Assembly: GCF_009765965.1 (NCBI RefSeq)
Contig: NZ_LMUL01000014.1
Location: 973,685 to 1,037,684, forward strand
DNA length: 64,000 nt
From: Caulobacter sp. S45
GTDB taxonomy: Bacteria > Pseudomonadota > Alphaproteobacteria > Caulobacterales > Caulobacteraceae
Direction of reading: 5' to 3'
The notes beneath the pieces are model-generated. The model was not told the DNA's origin. It did no database searches and saw nothing but the letters and a program-made list of their open reading frames with translations. This document shows positions 10,441 to 17,452 of this stretch, piece by piece. How positions within the stretch are numbered: position 1 is the stretch's first letter; each line of letters opens with the position of its first letter. The position numbers and the translations under genes were made by a program.

Positions 10441-12582
10441 ATGGCCGAACGGTCGTTCGCCGAAGAAGTCGAGAAACTCAGGCTTTCCGCCGGGGACGTG
10501 TTCGAGGGCGAGGCCATCCTCGCGGTGACCAAGGCGCTGCTGCAATCGGGCGTGGCCTATATCGGCGGCTACCAGGGCGCGCCGATCTCGCACCTGCTGG
10601 ACGTGTTCGCCGACGCCACCCCCCTGCTCAACGAGCTGGACGTCCGCTTCGAGAGCAGCGCCAGCGAGGCCTCGGCCTGCGCCATGCTCGCCGCCAGCGT
10701 CAACTACCCCCTGCGCGGCGCTGTGGCCTGGAAATCGGTGGTCGGCACCAACGTCGCCTCCGACGCGCTGGCCAACATCGCCTCGGGCGGGGTCAAGGGC
10801 GGCGCGGTGATCATCGTCGGCGAGGACTACGGCGAAGGCTCCTCGATCATGCAGGAGCGCACCCACGCCTTCGCCATGAAGAGCCAGGTCTGGCTGCTCG
10901 ACCCGCGCCCCAACCTGCCCAAGATCGTGGAGATGGTGGAACAGAGCTTCGAGCTGTCGGAAGCTTCCAACACCCCGGTGATGCTGGAGCTGCGCATTCG
11001 CGCCTGCCACCTCTACGGAAGCTTCACAGCCAAGGACAATGTCCGCCCGCGCTTCACCCAGAAGGACGCGCTGGAGAACCCGGTGCGCGACGTCGACCGC
11101 ATCGTCCTGCCCCCCGCCAGCTTCCTGCACGAGCGCGAGAAGATCGAACGCCGCTGGCCCCAGGCGGTGGAGTTCATCAAGCAGCACAGGCTGAACGAGT
11201 TCTTCGGCCCCACCGAGGGCGACGTGGGGGTGATCGTCCAGGGCGGCCTCTACAACGGGCTGATGCGCGCGCTGGAGCTGCTGGGCCTGGCCGATCCGTT
11301 CGGCCGCACCGAGCTGCCGATCTATTGCCTGAACGTGGTCTACCCTCTGATCGACGACGAGGTGAAGGCCTTCTGCGCCGGCAAACGCGCCGTGCTGCTG
11401 GTCGAGGAAGGCCAGCCGGAATTCATCGAGCATGCGCTCAACACCCTGCTGCGCCAGGCCGACCTGAACACCCGCATCGTCGGCAAGGAAATCCTGCCGC
11501 GCGCTGGCGAATACTCCGGCGAGGTGCTGAAGAAGGGCGTGCGCGCCTTCCTGGACCGCTTCGCGCCCGAGCGGCTGGTTGATTCCCCCGAGGCCGACAC
11601 CCCGCACCCGACCGAGCTGACCGCGATGGGCGCCGACCTGCCGCCCCGCCCGCCGGGCTTCTGCACCGGCTGTCCCGAGCGCCCGATCTTCACCGCCATG
11701 AAGCTGGTGGAGCGTGAGATCGGCCCGGTGCACGTGTCGGCCGACATCGGCTGCCACCTGTTCTCGATCCTGCCGCCCTTCCACCTGGGCAACACCACCA
11801 TGGGCTACGGCCTGGGCCAGGCCGGCAGCGCCGCCTTCAACGTCGAGGCCGGCAAGCGGGCGCTGGCGGTGATGGGCGACGGCGGCTTCTGGCACAACGG
11901 GCTCAGCTCCGGCATCGGCAACGCCGTGTTCAACCGCAGCGACAACGTCACCCTGATCGTCGACAACAACTATTCCGCCGCCACCGGCGGCCAGGACATC
12001 CTGTCCTCGCGCGCCGACAACAGCTGGCGCAGCACCCGCCACGCCATCTCCGACGCGGTGAAGGGGGTGGGCGTGAAATGGGTGCGCCAGGTCAACCGCA
12101 CCTACGACCTTAAGGACATGACCTCGGCCCTGCGCGACGCCATGACCTCGCGGGAACCCGGCCCCAAGATCGTCATCGCCCAGTCGGAATGCATGCTGAA
12201 CCGCCAGCGCCGCGAGAAGCCCCTGTTCAACAAGGCGGTGAAGTCCGGCGAGCGCAAGGTGCGCGAGCGCTTCGGCATCGACCCCGACACCTGCACCGGC
12301 GACCACAGCTGCATGCGCCTGTCGGGCTGCCCGTCGCTGACGGTGAAGCCCAATCCCGACCCCCTGCGGCGCGACCCCATCGCGCACGTGGACAACAGCT
12401 GCGTCGGCTGCGGCCTGTGCGGCGAGGTCAGCCACGCGGCTGTGCTCTGTCCCTCCTTCTATCGCGCCGAGATGATCTACAACCCGGATTGGAAGGACCG
12501 GCTGATGGCCAAGATCCGCAAGGCGGTGATCGGCTGGCTGCAGACCCGCGCGGACAGCGCGCGCCTGGCGCGAGCGATCTGA
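10441..12582 (+). CDS. iorA: Indolepyruvate:ferredoxin oxidoreductase, alpha subunit (TPP, 4Fe-4S)
   Basis: A 713-residue 2-ketoacid:acceptor oxidoreductase large subunit. The N-terminal pyrimidine-binding domain contains GGYQGAPISHLLD (about 40-52). The TPP pyrophosphate-binding motif runs from GDGGFWHNG (about 480) to DNNYSA about 30 residues later, matching the GDG-X(~28)-NN rule. The C-terminus has cysteine-rich blocks: CTGDHSC and then CVGCGLCGEVSHAAVLCP (about 618-670), a ferredoxin-like 4Fe-4S site. The family decarboxylates aryl-2-oxoacids (indolepyruvate, phenylpyruvate) oxidatively to aryl-acyl-CoA. Here it sits in an aryl-CoA island with no aryl-CoA ligase, so a substrate such as isatinate (2-aminophenylglyoxylate) deserves testing. 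iorB follows after 2 bases. Confidence 0.92.
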   Translation: MAERSFAEEVEKLRLSAGDVFEGEAILAVTKALLQSGVAYIGGYQGAPISHLLDVFADATPLLNELDVRFESSASEASACAMLAASVNYPLRGAVAWKSVVGTNVASDALANIASGGVKGGAVIIVGEDYGEGSSIMQERTHAFAMKSQVWLLDPRPNLPKIVEMVEQSFELSEASNTPVMLELRIRACHLYGSFTAKDNVRPRFTQKDALENPVRDVDRIVLPPASFLHEREKIERRWPQAVEFIKQHRLNEFFGPTEGDVGVIVQGGLYNGLMRALELLGLADPFGRTELPIYCLNVVYPLIDDEVKAFCAGKRAVLLVEEGQPEFIEHALNTLLRQADLNTRIVGKEILPRAGEYSGEVLKKGVRAFLDRFAPERLVDSPEADTPHPTELTAMGADLPPRPPGFCTGCPERPIFTAMKLVEREIGPVHVSADIGCHLFSILPPFHLGNTTMGYGLGQAGSAAFNVEAGKRALAVMGDGGFWHNGLSSGIGNAVFNRSDNVTLIVDNNYSAATGGQDILSSRADNSWRSTRHAISDAVKGVGVKWVRQVNRTYDLKDMTSALRDAMTSREPGPKIVIAQSECMLNRQRREKPLFNKAVKSGERKVRERFGIDPDTCTGDHSCMRLSGCPSLTVKPNPDPLRRDPIAHVDNSCVGCGLCGEVSHAAVLCPSFYRAEMIYNPDWKDRLMAKIRKAVIGWLQTRADSARLARAI

Positions 12583-12584
12583 TC

Positions 12585-14114
12585 ATGACCGAACTCCAGA
12601 TCACACCTCGCTCCAAGCCCAAGATTCGCCCGATCACCATCGCCATCACCGCCATCGGCGGCCAGGGCGGCGGCGTGCTGGCCGATTGGATCGTCAGCCT
12701 GGCCGGCGCCGAGGGCTATATCGCCCAATACACCTCCGTCGCCGGCGTCGCCCAGCGCACCGGGGCCACCATCTACTACATCGAGCTGTTCCCCCGCGCC
12801 GCGGCCGAGGCGGAAGGCGCGATGCCGGTCATGGCCCTGATGCCGGTGATCGGTGATGTCGACGTGGTGATGGCCGCCGAGCTGATGGAGGCCGGTCGCG
12901 CCCTGGTGCGGGGCTTGGTGACGTCCGACCGCACCACCCTGATCGCCTCGTCCCACCGCATCTACGGCGTCACCGAGAAGACCGCCATGGGCGACGGCAT
13001 CGCCAAATCCGAGAAGGTGATCGAGGCGGCGGTCAAACGCGCCAAGCGGCTGGTGCTGTTCGACATGGCGGAACTGGCCGAACAGAACGGCAGCGTCATC
13101 AGCGCGGTGATGTTCGGCGCCTTGGCCGGAGCCGATGTGCTGCCCTTCCCGCCCTCCGCCTACGAGGCAGCCATCCAGCGCGGCGGCATCGGCGTCAAGG
13201 CCAGCCTGGTCGCCTTCCGAGCCGGCTTGGCGCGAGCGCAGGCAGGCGCGCCGGCCCTGGAGGCTATCGCCGAAGCCGGCCCTGCCGAGGTCACCACCGC
13301 CGCGGGCGGCAGGCTGGTGTCGCGCATCGCCCAGGCCTTTCCGCCCACCCTCGCCCCCATCCTGCTGGAAGGTGTGCGCCGGCTGGCCGACTATCAGAGC
13401 CACGCCTACGCCGAGGACTATCTCGACCGGCTGGAGGGCGTGCTCGCCGCCGACCTCGCCGCGGGCGGCGCACAAAAGGCCTACCTGCTAACCGAGGAGG
13501 CCGCACGCGGTCTGGCGCTGTGGATGTCCTACGAGGACACCATCCGCGTGGCCGACCTGAAGACCCGCGCCAGCCGCTTCACCCGCGTGCGCGCAGAGGT
13601 CAAGGCGGCCCAGGACCAGCTCGTCTACACCAGCGAGTTCATGCACCCCCGGCTGGAAGAGGTCTGCGACACCCTGCCGGCGGGGCTCGGCGCCTGGATC
13701 CTGCGCACGCCCTGGATCTCCAAAACGCTGGAGCCGATGTTCGCCAGCGGCCGTAAGATCGCCACCGCCAAGCTCGGCGGCTTCCTGACCCTCTACGCGG
13801 TCGCGGCCTTGCGGCCCATGCGGCCCTCGACCCTGCGGTTCAAGCGCGAGATGGCGGCCATGTCGGTCTGGCTGGAGCGGGTGAAGGCGGCTGCGCCGCG
13901 CGACTATGCGCTCGGCGTGGAGCTGGCGCTCTGCCAGTCCCTGGTGAAGGGCTACGGCGACACCCACGCGCGGGGCATGCGCAGTTTCGAGGCGATCATG
14001 GCCCAGGCCGACGCCGAGACGATCACCCCCGAGCGCGTCGCCAGGCTGCGCGCCGCGGCGCTGGCCGACGAAGCGGGCAAGACCCTGACCGCGGAGCTGG
14101 GTTTGGCTGGGTGA
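12585..14114 (+). CDS. iorB: Indolepyruvate oxidoreductase, beta subunit with long C-terminal extension
   Basis: A 509-residue protein. Residues about 18-200 are the gamma-type 2-ketoacid oxidoreductase domain, with the signature ITAIGGQGGGVLADWI and the loop SVAGVAQRTGATIYYIEL. The remaining ~300 residues are helical and correspond to the extension seen in aerobic proteobacterial IorB proteins (DUF6537-like, by memory). Archaeal IorB is only about 200 residues. The start ATG lies 2 bases after the iorA stop, so the two are one operon. Such two-subunit enzymes are known from Azoarcus evansii for phenylpyruvate and indolepyruvate. The electron acceptor is not encoded nearby. Confidence 0.9.
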   Translation: MTELQITPRSKPKIRPITIAITAIGGQGGGVLADWIVSLAGAEGYIAQYTSVAGVAQRTGATIYYIELFPRAAAEAEGAMPVMALMPVIGDVDVVMAAELMEAGRALVRGLVTSDRTTLIASSHRIYGVTEKTAMGDGIAKSEKVIEAAVKRAKRLVLFDMAELAEQNGSVISAVMFGALAGADVLPFPPSAYEAAIQRGGIGVKASLVAFRAGLARAQAGAPALEAIAEAGPAEVTTAAGGRLVSRIAQAFPPTLAPILLEGVRRLADYQSHAYAEDYLDRLEGVLAADLAAGGAQKAYLLTEEAARGLALWMSYEDTIRVADLKTRASRFTRVRAEVKAAQDQLVYTSEFMHPRLEEVCDTLPAGLGAWILRTPWISKTLEPMFASGRKIATAKLGGFLTLYAVAALRPMRPSTLRFKREMAAMSVWLERVKAAAPRDYALGVELALCQSLVKGYGDTHARGMRSFEAIMAQADAETITPERVARLRAAALADEAGKTLTAELGLAG

Positions 14115-14140
14115 AGGAACTCTTTGATTCCCCCTTCATT

Positions 14141-14272
14141 CCGCTCATCCCGGTGAATGCCGGGACCCAGATCATAAGGCACGAGGTCGAAGATTAAGCC
14201 TAGCTCCTAGGGGCTAAACATCAGCCCGCAGACCCCTTCGATCTGGGTCCCGGCATTCGCCGGGATGAGCGG
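14141..14272. repeat. Long inverted repeat of the GGGACCCAGAT family
   Basis: Arms 14141-14172 and 14241-14272 are reverse complements over 32 bases with one mismatch, with a 68-base loop. The outer text is CCGCTCATCCCGG...GGGACCCAGAT. A shorter relative with the same GGGACCCAGAT end lies at 58214-58282. It occupies the gap between convergent iorB and the 2OG-oxygenase gene and may act as a bidirectional terminator or REP-like element. Confidence 0.85.
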
Positions 14273-14310
14273 ATACGGAGGCGCCTAGTCCACTGAGGGC
14301 TTCAACGCCC

Positions 14311-14856
14311 TCACCACCGCGCCTGCCCATCGCGCAGGATGGGACACTCGTTGGAGATCAGCTCGACGTTCAGGCTGATCCGGTAGTCCGCCGATTTCTG
14401 CGGCACGGGCTTGTGCAGCAGCCAGCGGGGAAACAGGTACAGCCACCCCTCCTCCGGCGTAACCTTGAGCAGGGTCTCGCGGAACATGAACCAGAGCTGG
14501 CCCTCCGTATCCGGCGCGGTCAGGTAGTAGACCCCGTTGATGGTCGAGGTCTGCAGATGATCGTGCCAGACCGACGACCAGCGCGCATTGTTCTGCACAT
14601 AGGCGAAGCAGGATTTCTGTGAGGTCGGATGCAGGGTGAAGGGCTCGAAGGCGAACAGGCACTCCGAGAAGAACTTATAGTGCAGTAGGCCGAAGAAGTC
14701 GTCCTGCGAGGCGATCTTGAAGCTGTACTGCTGGTCAGGCGCCTCCCAGGCGTGGAACTGCGCCAGCACGATGTCCCTCACCCGGTCGCGGTGGCGCGCC
14801 AGTTCGGGCAGCGGCGTGCGCAAGACCCAGGGAAAGTCCCCGAACACCCGTTCCAT
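14311..14856 (-). CDS. Putative 2OG-Fe(II) oxygenase (TIGR02466/2OG-FeII_Oxy_5-like)
   Basis: A 181-residue protein with the second half of a double-stranded beta-helix oxygenase: WHDHLQTSTINGVYYLTAP (His-x-His start of the metal site, about residues 98-116), then WLYLFPRWLLHKPVP with the distal His near 152, and the 2-oxoglutarate Arg in YRISLNVEL (about 165). This pattern matches the putative 2OG-Fe(II) oxygenase family of the TIGR02466 type. It is 75 bases downstream of the cyclase gene on the same strand, so it is probably co-transcribed with it from the operator-bearing promoter. Substrate unknown; hydroxylation of an indole or kynurenine-type compound would fit the island. Confidence 0.72.
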   Translation of the reverse strand: MERVFGDFPWVLRTPLPELARHRDRVRDIVLAQFHAWEAPDQQYSFKIASQDDFFGLLHYKFFSECLFAFEPFTLHPTSQKSCFAYVQNNARWSSVWHDHLQTSTINGVYYLTAPDTEGQLWFMFRETLLKVTPEEGWLYLFPRWLLHKPVPQKSADYRISLNVELISNECPILRDGQARW

Positions 14857-14931
14857 GGCCTACCCTCCTGATCAGGAGGCCAGACCTATGGGCCGCGACG
14901 CCGGCCGTCCAGCCCCCACCCTGGGCGGGGC

Positions 14932-15714
14932 TTAGCCCTCGACCAGGGCCAGCACACGGAGCGGGCTGCCGGACCCGCGCACGATCTTCAGCGGCGCGGC
15001 GACGATGATCGCGCCGGTGGGCGGCAACTTGTCGAGATTGGTCAGGCTGGCCAGGCCGAACTTGTTGGCCCCGTGCATCAGGCTGTGACAGGGGAACGGC
15101 GGGTCGAAGCCGAAGGCCTGGCCGGCGTCGGTGCCCACGGTCTCGACCCCCACGCCGCGCACGCCGCGCTGCTCGGCCAGGAAGGGCACGCAGTCCGGCG
15201 CCCAGCCGGGCGTATGCGGGCCGTCCTCCTTCATGTTCAGGAAGGCCGACGGATCGGTGCGCTTGGACCAGTCGGTGCGCACCAGCACCCAGGCGTCCTT
15301 GGGGATGCGGCCGTGCTTGGCCTCCCAGCTCTCGATGAAGGCGATGCTGACCAGGAAGTCGGGATCGGCCGACACCTCGCCCGCCGCGTCGATCACGCAG
15401 GCGGGGCCGACGAACTTCTCGGGCGCGATCGTGTCGGTGGTGTTGTTGGGATAGTTCTTGCCGGAAACCCAGTGCACCGGGGCGTCGAAGTGGGTGCCGG
15501 TGTGCTCGCCGCACTTGAACCAGTTCCAGTACCAGGCCGGCCCGCGCTCGTCGTATTCCGACAGCACCTCGATCTCGAACGGCGGGTTCTGGGCGAACTG
15601 CGGCGGCAGCGACAGGATCGGCGTGGTGGGCTCGAGCGGCTGGGTGAGGTCGATCACCTTGACCCGGCCGTCCACCAGGGCTGCGGCCAGATGGTTGAGG
15701 ATATCGGCGGCCAT
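14932..15714 (-). CDS. Cyclase family metallohydrolase (kynurenine formamidase / isatin hydrolase-like)
   Basis: A 260-residue protein of the PF04199 cyclase family. The metal motif HxGTHxDxPxH is present as EHTGTHFDAPVHW (about residues 70-82). Relatives include Mn-dependent kynurenine formamidase KynB (about 210 residues) and isatin hydrolase (about 260), which opens isatin to isatinate; the length favours the second type. ATG 15714 is chosen because AAAGGGTG lies just upstream; a TTG at 15771 is unlikely. The shared TTTCA-N5-AAA box (15766-15778) sits 52 bases upstream, placing it in the same predicted regulon as the aryl-CoA monooxygenase. The specific substrate is inference. Confidence 0.85.
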   Translation of the reverse strand: MAADILNHLAAALVDGRVKVIDLTQPLEPTTPILSLPPQFAQNPPFEIEVLSEYDERGPAWYWNWFKCGEHTGTHFDAPVHWVSGKNYPNNTTDTIAPEKFVGPACVIDAAGEVSADPDFLVSIAFIESWEAKHGRIPKDAWVLVRTDWSKRTDPSAFLNMKEDGPHTPGWAPDCVPFLAEQRGVRGVGVETVGTDAGQAFGFDPPFPCHSLMHGANKFGLASLTNLDKLPPTGAIIVAAPLKIVRGSGSPLRVLALVEG

Positions 15715-15765
15715 CTCGTTCACCCTTTCAAAGCGTGGCGGCCAGCCTGTCAGGCCGGCGACATA

Positions 15766-15778
15766 TTTCAAGCCTAAA
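15766..15778 (-). promoter_or_regulatory. Shared TTTCA-N5-AAA box upstream of the cyclase operon
   Basis: TTTCAAGCCTAAA on the plus strand, 52 bases before the cyclase start. It differs from the monooxygenase box at two inner positions. It is one of four such boxes at island promoters. Confidence 0.45.
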
Positions 15779-15844
15779 ATTAGCCTAGTCCCGCCCTCAG
15801 CCGAACCTGGCGGCGATAGCGGCGGCTGCGCGCCGTCACAACAT

Positions 15845-15862
15845 TATCATATGAAAACGCAT
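15845..15862 (+). promoter_or_regulatory. Shared TATCATATGANAACGCAT box upstream of the class V PLP gene
   Basis: TATCATATGAAAACGCAT, 77 bases before the PLP enzyme start. It matches the box at 17400-17417 before the TonB receptor gene in 17 of 18 positions. The ATATGA part is half of a 12-bp palindrome that is complete in the other copy. It is a candidate operator or promoter element linking the two genes. Confidence 0.5.
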
Positions 15863-15938
15863 TCAACTGAGTTATGAGCGCGTTCGACATGCGATCGGGT
15901 CTTCGCTACGTCGCCCATCCATTCATGAGAGCCGCCCT

Positions 15939-17213
15939 ATGAGTCTCGCGTCCGACACCCTCGCCAAGCCGGCGTCCCTCGCCTCCCTGATGGCGAAGGC
16001 CCGCGCCCAGTTCCCGGCCATCGTCAACGCCGAGCCCTTCATCTTCTTCGACAACGCCGCCGGCGCCCAGCTGCCCCAGAACGTGCTGGACGAGGTGAAC
16101 CGTCACCTGGTCGGCCACAACGTGCAGCGCGGCGGCCGCTACGCCAAGAGCGTGGAAGTCGACCGGGTGGTGGCCGAGGCTCGGGTCAAGGTCGCCGCCC
16201 TGCTGAACGCCTCCAACCCCCACGAGGTCTGCTTCGGCATGAACGCCACCTCGTTCATCCGCCTGGTCAGCCTGGCCATCGGCCAGACGCTGAAGCCCGA
16301 GCGCAGCGAAATCATCATCACCGACCTGGACCACGATGCCGACGTGGCCACCTGGCTGGCGCTGAAGCCGATGGGCGCGACCTTCAAGTGGTGGAAGATG
16401 CGCGACGACGGCAAGCTGCACGTCGAGGACCTGATTCCGCTGCTGTCGGAACAGACCCGTCTGGTCGCCTGCACGGTGGTGTCCCACGCCCTGGGCTCGC
16501 TGGTCGACGTGACGGCGGTCGGCAAGGCCGCCCACGCGGTCGGCGCGGAGGTGTTCCTGGATTGCGTCCACTTCGGCCCGCACGCGCCGATCGACGTGCA
16601 GGCCTGGGATTGCGACTATCTGGTCTGCTCGGGCTACAAGATCTTCTCGCCGCACATGGGCTTCATGTGGGGCAAGTTCGAGAAGCTGGTCGCCCTTCCG
16701 ACCTTCCGCGAGGAATTCATCCCCGACGAGCCCCCGTTCAAGATCGAGGCGGGCACCTTCATCTACGAGAACGTCGCCGGCATGAGCGCGGTGGTGGACT
16801 ATCTCGAGGACCTAGGCGCGGGCCTGCCCGGCGGCGACAAGGCGACCACCTTGCGCGCACGGCTGGTCCATGGCCTGAACGGCATCCGCGCCTATGAGCA
16901 GACCCTGTCGGAAAAGACCCTGACGGCGCTGAACGCGGTCGGCGCGACCATCTACGGCGTCGGCGATCCGGCCCGCTCGATCGAGCGGGTGCCGACCATC
17001 TGCTTCAACCTCGGCGACATGGACCCCAAGGACGTGGTCGAGAAGGCCGCGGCGGCCGACATCGGCATCCGCGACGGCCACATGTACGCCCCCCGTCTGA
17101 TGGCGCGCCTCGGCCTGTCGATGGACCGCGGCGCGGTGCGCACCTCGCTGGTCCATTACAACACCTATGACGAGGTGGAGCGGTTCGCCGAGTTCCTCCG
17201 CAAGCTCGCCTGA
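15939..17213 (+). CDS. Class V PLP enzyme, cysteine desulfurase-like (TIGR01976-type)
   Basis: A 424-residue fold-type I PLP enzyme. The order of motifs is FFDNAAGAQLP (about 40), FGMNATSFIRLV (phosphate-binding region, about 100), CTVVSHALGSLVD (about 178), FLDCVHFGPHAP (PLP-binding Asp, about 205), and the Schiff-base Lys in CSGYKIFSPHMG (about 233). The family is annotated as cysteine desulfurase-like, but kynureninase, cysteine desulfurases and isopenicillin epimerase-type enzymes share the fold. No catalytic Cys loop is obvious near the C-terminus. It lies between the cyclase gene and a TonB receptor; a beta-elimination or kynureninase-like step on an aromatic amino acid is possible but unproven. 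Confidence 0.82.
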   Translation: MSLASDTLAKPASLASLMAKARAQFPAIVNAEPFIFFDNAAGAQLPQNVLDEVNRHLVGHNVQRGGRYAKSVEVDRVVAEARVKVAALLNASNPHEVCFGMNATSFIRLVSLAIGQTLKPERSEIIITDLDHDADVATWLALKPMGATFKWWKMRDDGKLHVEDLIPLLSEQTRLVACTVVSHALGSLVDVTAVGKAAHAVGAEVFLDCVHFGPHAPIDVQAWDCDYLVCSGYKIFSPHMGFMWGKFEKLVALPTFREEFIPDEPPFKIEAGTFIYENVAGMSAVVDYLEDLGAGLPGGDKATTLRARLVHGLNGIRAYEQTLSEKTLTALNAVGATIYGVGDPARSIERVPTICFNLGDMDPKDVVEKAAAADIGIRDGHMYAPRLMARLGLSMDRGAVRTSLVHYNTYDEVERFAEFLRKLA

Positions 17214-17242
17214 GCTTCTTCTATAGGTAGATCTAGGATCGC

Positions 17243-17282
17243 CGGGCGGGTCGTGGTTTTCACGATCCGCCCGTTCTGTTTT
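17243..17282 (+). terminator. Intrinsic terminator after the class V PLP gene
   Basis: A 13-bp stem (CGGGCGGGTCGTG with CACGATCCGCCCG, one G-T pair) with a 5-base loop is followed by TTCTGTTTT. It lies 30 bases after the stop codon and separates the PLP gene from the TonB receptor gene, which therefore needs its own promoter. Confidence 0.75.
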
Positions 17283-17399
17283 GGGGCGGCCCAGGGGCGG
17301 AGACGGCCGCTACGTAAAGGGCGCCATCCTCCGGTCTTTGCGACATTTTTGTGCCAAACGGCGGCGCCTTCACAAAGCCGCCTCGGCACAAGATTGACA

Positions 17400-17417
17400 T
17401 ATCATATGATAACGCAT
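17400..17417 (+). promoter_or_regulatory. Shared TATCATATGANAACGCAT box at the TonB receptor promoter
   Basis: TATCATATGATAACGCAT follows directly after TTGACA (17394-17399), a good -35 element, so the box sits in the spacer of a likely sigma-70 promoter 36 bases before the receptor ATG. Its first 12 bases are a perfect palindrome (TATCATATGATA). A 17/18 copy lies before the class V PLP gene. Confidence 0.55.
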
Positions 17418-17452
17418 CTTCCTTGACGCCGCAGAGTTAAGGGGATCGGCGC

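Noticed and set aside
10144-12435. A 763-codon open frame on the minus strand across iorA
   Set aside because: It is an antisense shadow of a high-GC gene: composition is Ala/Gly/Val/His/Gln-rich with no domain, while the plus-strand frame has clear TPP and 4Fe-4S motifs.
14932-15714. Firm naming of the cyclase gene as kynB
   Set aside because: The HxGTHxDxPxH motif is shared by kynurenine formamidases, isatin hydrolases and other cyclases; the length fits isatin hydrolase better and no kynA is visible.
15939-17213. Naming the class V enzyme kynureninase or SufS
   Set aside because: The fold is shared; I could not identify kynureninase-specific residues or a catalytic Cys loop, so only the family is reported.
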